Notes: generated from the sequence alone by a model not told the origin. DNA of 19,513 bases from an uncultured Halioglobus sp. (GCA_905480565.1 CAJQQW010000280.1:1-19513); one strand, 5' to 3'; counted from the stretch's first letter, positions 7,983-15,880 are shown. Program-made: numbers and translations.

Positions 7983-8525
7983 ATGACCCAACACGAGTAC
8001 GTCTTTGTCGCCATTTCCATTATTCTAGGCCTGGCGATAACCCGCTTGTTGCATACAATGGGGCTACTTATTCGCGCTCGTCGAAGAATTGTATTTCATT
8101 GGGCCACTGTTCTCTGGGCTATCTGCGTAATGGCCTATAGCTTGCAATTCTGGTGGGTTGGCTGGGAGTTACGTAATCTGGAGACATGGACTTTCAGCAG
8201 TTTTGTGTTGCTCACCGCTGGCTCTATTTTTGTTTATGGGGCGGCAGAGATGGCTCTGCCGCTGCCTGATGGCGATGACGAACCTGTTTTCTTAACGCAC
8301 AGTGAGGGGTTGGGCCGCCTATCGGCACTGTCGATGCTGCTGTATTTCGGCGTCGGGCCGTATGTAAATATCCGGCTATTCGATAATGATATTATGACAT
8401 CACTGGTATTGCCGGCCCTGGGCATGTTGCTGATGAGCCTTGTCATCCTTTTTCCCAAACTATTTCGGGTGATATCGATCTCTTTCGCGGCGTACACCGC
8501 AGTCATTCTGTATCTCACCGCCTGA
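7983..8525 (+). CDS. Conserved hypothetical six-helix inner-membrane protein
   Basis: 180 residues with about six hydrophobic segments at residues 5-29, 37-61, 69-91, 110-132, 136-160 and 162-180. The first helix carries SIILGLAITRLLHTMGLLI, and helix 2 ends in a Trp-rich WWVGWELR stretch. A short acidic loop (PDGDDEP) lies near residues 95-101. This pattern matches a family of small uncharacterised bacterial membrane proteins; no catalytic or transport motif is visible. Basic residues between helices 1 and 2 (RARRR) suggest that this loop is cytoplasmic. There is no clear Shine-Dalgarno before the ATG, and no better start is present. It is 95 bp upstream of the DUF3833 gene on the same strand and may be cotranscribed. 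I do not assign a function. Confidence 0.8.
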   Translation: MTQHEYVFVAISIILGLAITRLLHTMGLLIRARRRIVFHWATVLWAICVMAYSLQFWWVGWELRNLETWTFSSFVLLTAGSIFVYGAAEMALPLPDGDDEPVFLTHSEGLGRLSALSMLLYFGVGPYVNIRLFDNDIMTSLVLPALGMLLMSLVILFPKLFRVISISFAAYTAVILYLTA

Positions 8526-8620
8526 AGCCAGATACGCGAGTATGGCGCCCGGGCACGCAGTCCAATCCAACTGCCACTGCAGTGCGTATTGTTAGCTTAA
8601 CGCATTTTTAAGGAAACCAT

Positions 8621-9190
8621 ATGCCTACCATCGCCCGGCTGATCTTCCCTCTGCTACTTATTGCCTGCGTTGTTGGCTGTGGATCCGTATCAGTCACCGA
8701 CTACCAAGATCTAAAACCAACGCTTGATCTGGAAACATTTTTTCGGGGAAAGCTGACAGCCCACGGCGTGGTTAAAGATCGCAGTGGCCGGGTTATTCGC
8801 ACATTTAACGCCACTATCGACGCTAGCTGGGAAAATGGCGAGGGCGTACTGGATGAGCGTTTTGAGTTTAACGATGGTGAACTGGACCACCGTAAGTGGA
8901 TACTGAAACCGACGGGAGAAAACCGTTACACCGGCACCGCTGGTGATGTTGTAGGGGCGGGTGTACTCGAGGTGGCCGGCAATAGCGTCTTCCTTGACTA
9001 CACGCTCCGAATTCCTCTAGACGAAGACAGCATAGACGTTCACGTCGACGATCGTATGTACCTCGTTGCCCCGGGGGTGTTACTGAACGAATCGGAAATG
9101 CGAAAATTCGGCGTGCGGGTTGGCAGCATTTTGCTTGTCATTCTGCAGCCGGACACTCAACCCCCCACCGTAAGTGCAGCACCAAGTTAA
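8621..9190 (+). CDS. DUF3833-family lipoprotein
   Basis: 189 residues. The hydrophobic N-terminus holds two possible lipobox cysteines, LIAC (Cys16) and VVGC (Cys20), so it is probably a lipoprotein of the periplasmic face. The mature part matches DUF3833: LDLETFFRGKLTAHGVVKDRSGRV, then LDERFEFNDGELDHRKW, then YTGTAGDVVG, the DDRMY segment and a C-terminal NESEMRKFGVRVG. The family is common in gammaproteobacteria and its function is not established; it is often found near lipid or fatty-acid genes, but nothing like that lies next to it here. AAGGA stands 6 nt before the ATG. The C-terminal tail (PDTQPPTVSAAPS) is low complexity. Confidence 0.9.
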   Translation: MPTIARLIFPLLLIACVVGCGSVSVTDYQDLKPTLDLETFFRGKLTAHGVVKDRSGRVIRTFNATIDASWENGEGVLDERFEFNDGELDHRKWILKPTGENRYTGTAGDVVGAGVLEVAGNSVFLDYTLRIPLDEDSIDVHVDDRMYLVAPGVLLNESEMRKFGVRVGSILLVILQPDTQPPTVSAAPS

Positions 9191-9346
9191 TTAACAACAG
9201 GCATACAGGATATACACTGACCTCAATACTCGATTTTCTACCGGCGCTCTTTCCTCATAAGCTCTATGCAGGCCTTTAAACACTGCTTTGACAAAGGCAT
9301 GACGACGCTCATCATACAGTTGTGAGTGAATTATAGAGTTTTGCAT
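9191..9346 (-). CDS. Possible 51-residue ORF, unknown
   Basis: A short minus-strand frame starting MQNSIIHSQLYDERRHAFVK and ending ILYACC, directly convergent with the DUF3833 gene. The composition is protein-like (mixed charged and hydrophobic helices), but no family is recognised. Only a G-run touches the ATG, which is too close to serve as a normal ribosome-binding site. The same frame upstream to about 9688 has only two further stops, so it may be the tail of a decayed gene or a chance open frame. Confidence 0.22.
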   Translation of the reverse strand: MQNSIIHSQLYDERRHAFVKAVFKGLHRAYEERAPVENRVLRSVYILYACC

Positions 9347-9787
9347 CCCCCGATGTGTTGATTACAGCTTTGCAGACCCTGCTACCCCGCCCCCATCTGC
9401 AGGTGAACGCAACACCATACCGTTCAAAGCCTGCACATGTTCGCGTTGCAACCGCCTGGAGATAATGAATCGAGAAAACCAGTCGCCGCTCCCTAAATCA
9501 TGCAACGGCCGGGGGACACCTTGTTAATGCGAGGTTAAATGTCGAAACTCCCGTAAAAAAGGCAATAGAATTGCGGGCTTTGTGCACACAGCCACATGCC
9601 TTGCTTTATCTCCATATCGCTTGCAGCGATGCGGGCAAACGTTGCTGCAAAAAATAACAAATTCGAGTGAACTGACAGATTGTTAATGTCCGCCTCATCC
9701 AGATGCAGGATCGGCAGGCAAGTCTGCACCAACTGCCGGGAACTCGGCAGCTAGCGCGGTTACGGCGGGGAAGATTGCGGGCAAAGC

Positions 9788-9799
9788 ACTAAATTTAGT
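9788..9799. promoter_or_regulatory. 12-bp palindrome upstream of the sulfotransferase operon
   Basis: ACTAAATTTAGT is a perfect palindrome about 93-104 bp before the chosen sulfotransferase ATG. Its size and AT-rich centre fit an operator, but a match of this length is expected several times by chance in a window of this size. Confidence 0.2.
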
Positions 9800-9849
9800 A
9801 GAAAATCCTCGTGTATTGATGCTGTCAGGAGCCCACCAAAATCTCGTAA

Positions 9850-9867
9850 CGCCAGTTGCAGCTGGCG
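9850..9867 (+). repeat. Short hairpin near the sulfotransferase start
   Basis: Arms CGCCAG and CTGGCG enclose a 6-nt loop (TTGCAG). The loop contains the alternative TTG start at 9856, and the hairpin ends 24 nt before the ATG at 9892. It could shape translation initiation; no experimental basis. Confidence 0.3.
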
Positions 9868-9891
9868 GCCTGGGCCGCTACCTTGGTCACA

Positions 9892-11049
9892 ATGTACTTT
9901 GATATCGACTACTGGTGGCGGGTCGTACGCCACGTTTGGGGACTGAAAGGGTGGGACAAGCGCACCGGCATGCTGGTGCGCCTGCTTCTTTGGATACCTA
10001 TCCGCACGGTTTTGCACAGCGCCTGCTTCGTGCTGGATTACCTGTTCTTTCCCAGGCTATGGACGCAACGAGTAGAGCGCCCCGTGTTCATCGTCGGGCA
10101 CGCACGCAGTGGCACAACCCTTGTCCACCGCCTGATGGGTGCCGACGGAGAAAAATTTAGCTACTTTCTTTACTGGGAAATGTTCTTCCCATCATTGTTA
10201 CAGAAAAAAGTGATACGCGGTGCTGGATGGCTGGACGCTCGCTTTTTATCTGGTTTTCTGAATCGCAAGCTCAAAGCCTGGGATGAAAGGACCTTTGGAC
10301 CCTACCGCCACATGCACTACATGAGCCTATGGAATCCTGAGGAAGACTGTTTCGCCATGGCTGCCGCTTTCGTATCCCAACAATGGTCCCTCGATATACC
10401 GATGATGGACGTGGTGGACTTCTTTCACCTCGACGGCATGCCGGTCAAACGGCGCCGCTGGATGCACCACTACCGCGAACTGGTAAAGCGCCAGCTGCTC
10501 CTCAACGGAGGAGACAAGACCCACCTCTCTAAAAACCCCGTGATGAGCGGCTGGGTAGATTCTTTGATTGAGACGTTTCCGGACGCACGTATTGTTGTCA
10601 TGATGCGCGATCCTGCTGAGTGCATACCCAGTTGCCTGAAACTGGTTCAGGTCACGTGGAGAGGCAAAGGCTGGCAGCCCGATGATTACGCCTTATCGCT
10701 TGATCTACTGACAGAAATTTCCTTCGAGCATTTCGAGAACCCGCGTCGAGTTCTATCCAGGCACGAGCAGACACCGCAAATTGTCGTGGACTATCGAAAA
10801 CTTACCGCTGCCCCGCGCGAGACTGTTCATTCGATATATAAAGCCCTGAATCTTGATATGAATGAACCGTTAGATAGCTGGCTACTATCGCAGGCCGAGC
10901 AAGAAAAGAAACACCAGGGGAAATTTGAGTACAGCCTTGGAGAATTTTTTCTGCGCAGCGACGATATTTACTCAAGGCTAGAGATATTTTATCAACAGTA
11001 CCAGTGGCCGGTATCAAATACGCAACAGGGAGACCACGTAAATGACTGA
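9892..11049 (+). CDS. Sulfotransferase family protein (PAPS-dependent type)
   Basis: 385 residues from this ATG. Residues 65-77 (VFIVGHARSGTTL) form the P-loop-like 5'-phosphosulfate binding motif. VVMMRDPAECIPS near residue 240 fits the 3'-phosphate binding strand-helix with its conserved Arg and Ser. A hydrophobic segment at about 28-54 may anchor the protein to the membrane. The family transfers sulfuryl groups from PAPS to hydroxyls of small molecules or glycans, although many bacterial members are only predicted. A TTG 12 codons upstream (9856) is possible, but neither start has a good Shine-Dalgarno. The next gene starts inside its 3' end (8-bp overlap), so the two are translationally coupled. 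Acceptor unknown; the SDR and P450 neighbours suggest an alcohol such as a hydroxylated terpenoid or steroid. Confidence 0.88.
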   Translation: MYFDIDYWWRVVRHVWGLKGWDKRTGMLVRLLLWIPIRTVLHSACFVLDYLFFPRLWTQRVERPVFIVGHARSGTTLVHRLMGADGEKFSYFLYWEMFFPSLLQKKVIRGAGWLDARFLSGFLNRKLKAWDERTFGPYRHMHYMSLWNPEEDCFAMAAAFVSQQWSLDIPMMDVVDFFHLDGMPVKRRRWMHHYRELVKRQLLLNGGDKTHLSKNPVMSGWVDSLIETFPDARIVVMMRDPAECIPSCLKLVQVTWRGKGWQPDDYALSLDLLTEISFEHFENPRRVLSRHEQTPQIVVDYRKLTAAPRETVHSIYKALNLDMNEPLDSWLLSQAEQEKKHQGKFEYSLGEFFLRSDDIYSRLEIFYQQYQWPVSNTQQGDHVND

Positions 11050-12433
11050 AAAGGATATTAACGCAGCAAAGAACGAACTCCGTAATGCCTTCGATCACAT
11101 GATAGGCGAACTGCAAGCGGCACGGGACATTATTGACAGCCCCGACCACTTCGCCCCGGCCGCGACAGGTCGCGTCCTCGCGGAGGGATATCGCTATCTC
11201 GCAGGCTACCTTCATCACGGCATAGAGAGAGCCTTTCACGAGGATCCGCATTTTCCGGCCTTTCGCAATGCGCTATCGATTTTCAATAAGGCGACCATCG
11301 ATAATGCGGACGCTATCTATTTTTATGCACCAATTGACGGACGCAGGCACTATCGAATCACGGCAACCATTGAAGATAGCCGGCACTGGCGCGGGCAGAC
11401 ACGCCTACATGGCAAGGCGGTCGCGCCACAGTATGTGATTTTTGAAACCAGCGACGGTGGCATCGCCGGTGATACCGGAGAACTCACAGAGCTGATACCG
11501 GGCACCAGGACAGGTTTCGGCACGTTGGACTCTTCCTCTATTGAGCTCGGGCCCAATGGCGAGTTTGAGCTCATACTCGGTCCTGACAAGCCTTCGGATT
11601 ACAACGGTCATTTCATCTGTACAGAGAAGCCGCCAAGACAGGATTTGCCTGACGGCGAAACCCGCTACGCCACTTATATCAGCGGTAGACAGCTATTTCA
11701 CGACTGGGAGTTCGAAGAGCCCATAGCCCTTACTATTACCCCGCTGGGCGATGTCGATCAATACCCGGCACCATTAACAGCTGAAAAAGTTGCAAGCCAG
11801 TTACATCGCATGGGCAGTATCATTCACGGCCAAATGCAATTCTGGCTACAATTTTACGATGTCGTTCTCAACTGCAACGGAGTGCACGAAAATATCAATA
11901 ACAGCCCCTACTTTATGCCGGTCAACGCCTACAACACCCCCAATGCCGCGTCGACCGATACAGGGGGAGGCATGAGCACCAACATTTATGCCGGTGGCTT
12001 ATTCGATCTGGCGGAGGATGAAGCACTCTATATCGAGGCACAGTATAGCGGCGAGCCCGTCTATACGAGCTTTCACCTTGGAAATCTCTGGGGCGAATCA
12101 CCAGACTACGCCAACCATCAAAGCAGTCTGAATGGCTACCAAATGTATATGGGAAAAGATCTGGTACAGCGCTGGGTAGTGGCCCATCGCGATCCCGGCG
12201 TACAAAACTGGCTGGACACCACGGGCTTACCCAAGGGTTACCTGTCTCATCGTTGGGCTTACAGCAAATTACCGGACAAGGAACAATGGCCAAAGATCAC
12301 TGCCAAGAAAATTCGATTCGATCAGGTAGCGTCGCATTTCCCGAGTGATCAACCAATACTTACCGAAACACAGCGCCGCGAGATCATCAAGATACGCCAG
12401 CGCCACGTACAAAAACGTTTTCGTGTATTTTAG
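11042..12433 (+). CDS. DUF1214-type protein of unknown function
   Basis: 463 residues, with no signal peptide or membrane segment. Near the C-terminus SSLNGYQMYMG, WVVAHRDPGVQNWLDTTG (about 378-395) and the following RWAY match the DUF1214-type region. The middle holds beta-rich sequence with GPNGEFELILG and YISGRQLFHDWEFEEP, also seen in these proteins. No catalytic motif is known. As I recall, proteins of this kind are often found beside sulfotransferase and SDR genes in actinobacteria and marine gammaproteobacteria. The ATG overlaps the sulfotransferase stop (ATGACTGA), which argues for a physical or functional partnership. It may be a substrate-binding or accessory protein; that is inference. 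Confidence 0.75.
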   Translation: MTEKDINAAKNELRNAFDHMIGELQAARDIIDSPDHFAPAATGRVLAEGYRYLAGYLHHGIERAFHEDPHFPAFRNALSIFNKATIDNADAIYFYAPIDGRRHYRITATIEDSRHWRGQTRLHGKAVAPQYVIFETSDGGIAGDTGELTELIPGTRTGFGTLDSSSIELGPNGEFELILGPDKPSDYNGHFICTEKPPRQDLPDGETRYATYISGRQLFHDWEFEEPIALTITPLGDVDQYPAPLTAEKVASQLHRMGSIIHGQMQFWLQFYDVVLNCNGVHENINNSPYFMPVNAYNTPNAASTDTGGGMSTNIYAGGLFDLAEDEALYIEAQYSGEPVYTSFHLGNLWGESPDYANHQSSLNGYQMYMGKDLVQRWVVAHRDPGVQNWLDTTGLPKGYLSHRWAYSKLPDKEQWPKITAKKIRFDQVASHFPSDQPILTETQRREIIKIRQRHVQKRFRVF

Positions 12434-12524
12434 GAGTATGCTCAAAAGCACAGCAATTGAAAACGTGATCGAAAATCAATAGGTAGAATTTGATGGTGCG
12501 ACGTCGTCTCTGAGGATAATACGA

Positions 12525-13358
12525 ATGAACAAACTGGAAGGAAAGGTTGCCCTGATCACCGGGGCCAGCCGCGGAATAGGCCGGGCGATCGCGCAGAGAT
12601 TTGCCGCAGAAGGTGCCGGCGTCGTAGCCTGCGCTTCTCGCCTCGGACCACACGGCGATCTGGAAGGCACACTGGAAGGCACGGTAGCCGGCATCAACGC
12701 CGCCGGCGGCCGAGCGACCGCAGTCGCGTGCGATCTTTCCAATCGTAACGCCAGGGCTGACCTGATTGCCCGAGCCAGTGAGGCCTTTGGCAGCGTCGAT
12801 ATTATAGTGAACAATGCGGCGAGGGCAGAATACAATCTACCCAGTCTTATCTCATCCGAGTCCCGCAACAAGATATTTGACCTGAATGTAAACGTGCCCG
12901 TGGAACTGATACAGCAGGCACTAGCCGCCATGGAGAAAAAGGGATCCGGCTGGTGTTTGAACATAAGCAGTAGTTCAGCGGAGCAGCCCAGACCCCCCTA
13001 CCCTGACTCTAAAGTCGCCGCACACGTGATTGGTGCATATGGTGCGACCAAGGCTGCTCTGAACCGTTATACACAGGCATTGGCAGACGAACTGATTGAA
13101 AAGGGAATTTACGTAAACGCGCTTGCGCCCAACAACATCGTGCTAACCAACGTGGGTAAAGCAGTAGAGGGAATAGCCAAGCGCAGACCTGACATGGTTG
13201 AGCCCATAGAAATGATGGCAGAGGCAGCGCTCGAGCTGTGTACAGGACGACATGTCGGACAAATCGTGTACAGCCGAGATCTGCTGCACAGCACTGGTCA
13301 AAAATTACATTCCCTCGATGGCCGCACAGTCATAGGCGATGCTTTTTCTCCCGGTTAA
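12525..13358 (+). CDS. Short-chain dehydrogenase/reductase (SDR), NAD(P)-dependent
   Basis: 277 residues of classical SDR type. TGASRGIG (12-19) is the Rossmann dinucleotide motif and NNAA (96-99) the structural motif. Catalytic residues are Ser around 148-151 and Tyr172 with Lys176 (YGATK). A second YxxxK, Tyr159-Lys163 (YPDSK), lies 13 residues earlier; the YGATKAALNR copy aligns with family members and is the likely active site, which implies an insertion between Ser and Tyr. The reaction would be alcohol-ketone interconversion. The C-terminal tail LHSLDGRTVIGDAFSPG is longer than in many members. GAGGA lies 8 nt before the ATG. It follows the DUF1214 gene by 91 bp on the same strand, and a terminator closes the unit at 13559-13578. 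Confidence 0.93.
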   Translation: MNKLEGKVALITGASRGIGRAIAQRFAAEGAGVVACASRLGPHGDLEGTLEGTVAGINAAGGRATAVACDLSNRNARADLIARASEAFGSVDIIVNNAARAEYNLPSLISSESRNKIFDLNVNVPVELIQQALAAMEKKGSGWCLNISSSSAEQPRPPYPDSKVAAHVIGAYGATKAALNRYTQALADELIEKGIYVNALAPNNIVLTNVGKAVEGIAKRRPDMVEPIEMMAEAALELCTGRHVGQIVYSRDLLHSTGQKLHSLDGRTVIGDAFSPG

Positions 13359-13558
13359 ACTGCACCCATGAAAAACTCTATTCAGGTGGAGTATTCGATA
13401 AAGCATGCGTGTGACCCGAAGAAAGCAGCCTCAAGACCAACTTGATATCGCAACTTACTATTGCATCATCCGTTTTCACCCTCAAACCCTATAGCCTCGC
13501 TAACGAAGTTTAGACACTACGGTCTGAGGACGCGCACTACCCCGGCGCCACCGTCAAT

Positions 13559-13578
13559 GCGCCGTCAGGCGCGTTTTT
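13559..13578 (+). terminator. Intrinsic terminator of the sulfotransferase-DUF1214-SDR unit
   Basis: A GCGCC/GGCGC stem with a GTCA loop is followed by GTTTTT, a textbook intrinsic terminator for the plus strand. It overlaps the last codons and stop (13565-13567) of the convergent P450 gene. On the minus strand no T-run follows, so it acts in one direction only. Confidence 0.75.
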
Positions 13579-14806
13579 CGAAGGTAATGGGCATAGCTTT
13601 GATGGACTGCACAAAGTTCGACTTCATGTATCTCACATCGCCGTCAAACTGAGGATGGTCGATTCGAGCCAGTATCTCCTCGAGCATCACGCGCATTTCC
13701 ATTTTAGCAAGATTCATACCGAAACAGTTGTGATAACCAATGCCAAAAGAACGAATATCGCGCGATAGATCGTGCCGTTCAGCACGGTGCACATCGAAGC
13801 TCTCAGGATCGTCAAAAACCTCGGGATCGCGGTTAGCGCCGGGATAGTACATGATGATTTTGTCGCCTTTTTTGATTGGTACATTGCCGAGCTCGGGCAC
13901 TGTGACATCCTGGGTAGCAGTACGACGCATACAAATAAAAGGGGGGTTGTAACGCAACATTTCAAATATTGCGCTCTCTATTTTTTCGGGATTTTCCTGC
14001 AGGTACCGATACTGCTCGGGCCGCTCCATTAGATTTCGCATCGAGTGGGAAATTGTCGTACGGGTACTCTCATTACCGGCGACAATAATCATCAGAAATA
14101 TCCAGCCAAACGTTTCATCCGAAACCGGCTCACCGTTGATAATACCGTTGAGCAGCTGACTGCTCACGTTCTTGACGTCGGAACCCCTGTACTTGGCCGC
14201 AAGTTCATTGGCGTAAACAATGAGGTTCAGTGATGCCTCATCGGCCGCATCACGACCACCAGACACATCCGGATCGTCCCCGAACATCATCGTATTAGTC
14301 CACTCAAAGATTTTGTGCCGGTCCTCTGCAGGAATATCAAAGAAATCCATAATGAGCAGTAAAGGTAGTTCGGCTGCGACTTCCGTAACAAACTCGCAAG
14401 ATCCCTTATCTATGATCCGATCCACGACTGCTCCTGCATACTCTCTGGCGCGGTCCTCATAAGTCGCTACTGCTGCAGGCGTGAAATGATCACGAATCAA
14501 CTTACGGTAATCAATATTCTCCGGCGGATCGAGGTTAATAAACATACGTGACTGTATGTTATCAACCATCTCCTGCTCGAATTCCATCGGAATAGCTGTG
14601 CGCAGCCGCGAAGAAAACAAATCATTGTTTCTGGAAACGAAATCAATCGCAGCGTGCTGAGTTATTGCCCAATACGGAACCCCTGTAGCAGGGTCATCTA
14701 TTTTTATCGCCGGCCCAGCCGCGCGTATTTTTGCGACATCGTCGCCGGTAAACCCATCACCCAGGTAGGTCGGATCCATGATATTTGCAAAGGGACATTC
14801 AGACAT
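13565..14806 (-). CDS. Cytochrome P450 (bacterial class I type)
   Basis: 413 residues, soluble, with no membrane anchor. The I-helix has AGNEST (243-248), the ExxR K-helix pair is Glu282/Arg285 (EMLR), and the heme signature FGIGYHNCFG places the thiolate ligand at Cys361. At the position of the usual oxygen-activating Thr the protein has Ser247, next to Thr248; the preceding acid is Glu246. It needs a ferredoxin and reductase, and none is in the window. It is a monooxygenase, probably hydroxylating a hydrophobic compound; length and motifs resemble proteobacterial P450s for terpenoids, fatty acids or sterol side chains, without proof. TGAGGT lies about 8 nt before the ATG. The gene is convergent with the SDR and overlaps its terminator. 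Confidence 0.95.
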   Translation of the reverse strand: MSECPFANIMDPTYLGDGFTGDDVAKIRAAGPAIKIDDPATGVPYWAITQHAAIDFVSRNNDLFSSRLRTAIPMEFEQEMVDNIQSRMFINLDPPENIDYRKLIRDHFTPAAVATYEDRAREYAGAVVDRIIDKGSCEFVTEVAAELPLLLIMDFFDIPAEDRHKIFEWTNTMMFGDDPDVSGGRDAADEASLNLIVYANELAAKYRGSDVKNVSSQLLNGIINGEPVSDETFGWIFLMIIVAGNESTRTTISHSMRNLMERPEQYRYLQENPEKIESAIFEMLRYNPPFICMRRTATQDVTVPELGNVPIKKGDKIIMYYPGANRDPEVFDDPESFDVHRAERHDLSRDIRSFGIGYHNCFGMNLAKMEMRVMLEEILARIDHPQFDGDVRYMKSNFVQSIKAMPITFEKRA

Positions 14807-14842
14807 CGCGGTTTACCTCAGTTCTCAATATTACGGGCACAT

Positions 14843-14870
14843 ATGATACAAGCCTGCTGCCATGAGGCAA
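14843..14870 (-). promoter_or_regulatory. Predicted sigma70 promoter of the P450 gene
   Basis: Reading the minus strand, TTGCCT (14870-14865), a 16-nt spacer and TATCAT (14848-14843) form a plausible sigma70 promoter. The transcript would have a leader of about 30 nt that includes the TGAGGT ribosome-binding site. Confidence 0.4.
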
Positions 14871-15475
14871 ACCGTCTTCAGGCAGGAAGCTGCTTTATAT
14901 TCTGCTATCGGTCTAAACAAACTAACCATAGCTGCTCTTTGCATACGTTGGACGCAGTAGCCTGGCAGAACCTCTAGTACAGCCGGTCTAAATGTCTTGT
15001 CCCAATATGACAGCTGCTGCACTTATCGCGGGGGCTTTACTCGAGAATATCGTCTTTCAGGGTAAATCGAGTGCTCTGTCGTGGAGCGCCGGAAATAGGT
15101 CTGTTTGTCTGCAGACAATATCGGCCACACCCGCGCGAAGCGGACATCAGCATGGCCTCTTGGTATATCTATACATGACCAAAGCACCCGAGGATTTTTC
15201 TCTGCGGTATAGAATTTTCGACGAAGACAGGCCTGCTTCATTGGTCGGTCATTTCGAATACAGGTTCGTGATCCACGTCATTCTGCGCAAGGCTATTGCC
15301 CCCTTTTCAGGTTCATTGAATTAATACCTTTATCACTTCAACGCAATGACGCACGCGGATCATCAGTGATTTTCTCGAAAGGTCCGAAATGGTATTCAAA
15401 TAAATCTGCCGAAACTCTCACGGCGTAATACGCCGCATTCAGGCTGCAACCTACCAATATTTCACACGCTGATAT

Positions 15476-15703
15476 TCAATAGCATGACGCTTCGATCCGC
15501 ACAATCCCGCGTCGGTCCCGGCCATACATAGTGCGATAGGCGCTGTCATTGATTCGCCTACACTTCGCGGTCAAGGTACTATAGCTGCAAGACACCGGGA
15601 TCAATTCACAATTCAGTCGCGGGGTCTTTGCTACGCTACAGGCCACTGTCCCGCTGGTAACGCTACAGGCGGTAGAGTCGTTTGAAGCGTTCCGGCGAAG
15701 CAT
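15476..15703 (-). CDS. Possible small cysteine-rich protein
   Basis: 75 codons with six cysteines at residues 13, 22, 32, 39, 48 and 74, and a basic C-terminal part (RRINDSAYRTMYGRDRRG). The cysteine spacing and the TACSVTSGTVACSV segment look like a secreted disulfide protein. The same frame upstream of the ATG encodes a short hydrophobic stretch (WITFSYYLPLIA), like a signal peptide, but there is no ATG, GTG or TTG codon for it before a TGA. No ribosome-binding site precedes the ATG. It could be a real small exported protein with an unusual start, a pseudogene that lost its start, or a chance frame. Confidence 0.3.
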   Translation of the reverse strand: MLRRNASNDSTACSVTSGTVACSVAKTPRLNCELIPVSCSYSTLTAKCRRINDSAYRTMYGRDRRGIVRIEASCY

Positions 15704-15851
15704 GTGAGCGATAAGCGGGAGATAGTACGAGAACGTAATCCAGACTGCCGAAGCAATGGGTCAGTACACAATGCATTCCGGCACGTGACACTCAGACCGG
15801 CGGACAGAAAAAACACTCTGCCTGCCGAGGCTCCCATGGAAAACGACATTT

Positions 15852-15880
15852 TTGCCAGAGTATTGTAAAAGATTAATACT
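15852..15880 (+). promoter_or_regulatory. Predicted sigma70 promoter of the Sir2 gene
   Basis: TTGCCA (15852-15857), a 17-nt spacer and AATACT (15875-15880) give a reasonable sigma70 match. The start site would be about 14 nt before the ATG, so the leader is very short and carries no obvious Shine-Dalgarno. Confidence 0.4.

Larger units (their letters stand above)
9191..9891. other. 700-bp region without a secure gene
   Basis: It separates the DUF3833 gene from the sulfotransferase. It contains the doubtful minus-strand frame at 9191-9688, a plus-strand open frame 9687-9902, a 12-bp palindrome ACTAAATTTAGT at 9788-9799 and a hairpin at 9850-9867. The sulfotransferase promoter must lie here, but I find no strong sigma70 pair. 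Confidence 0.4.

Noticed and set aside
9535..9732. 65-codon minus-strand frame in the gap before the sulfotransferase
   Set aside because: No ribosome-binding site or domain; another frame of the same strand looks equally open.
11922..12293. 123-codon minus-strand frame within the DUF1214-type gene
   Set aside because: Shadow of a long, motif-supported gene; low-complexity basic translation.
15105..15118. 14-bp perfect palindrome TTGTCTGCAGACAA
   Set aside because: About one such palindrome is expected by chance in a window of this size, and no promoter or gene start is near.
14992..15324. 110-codon plus-strand frame in the 1.1-kb gap
   Set aside because: No ribosome-binding site, no recognisable domain, and the composition does not look like the neighbouring proteins. 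It cannot be excluded without a homology search.
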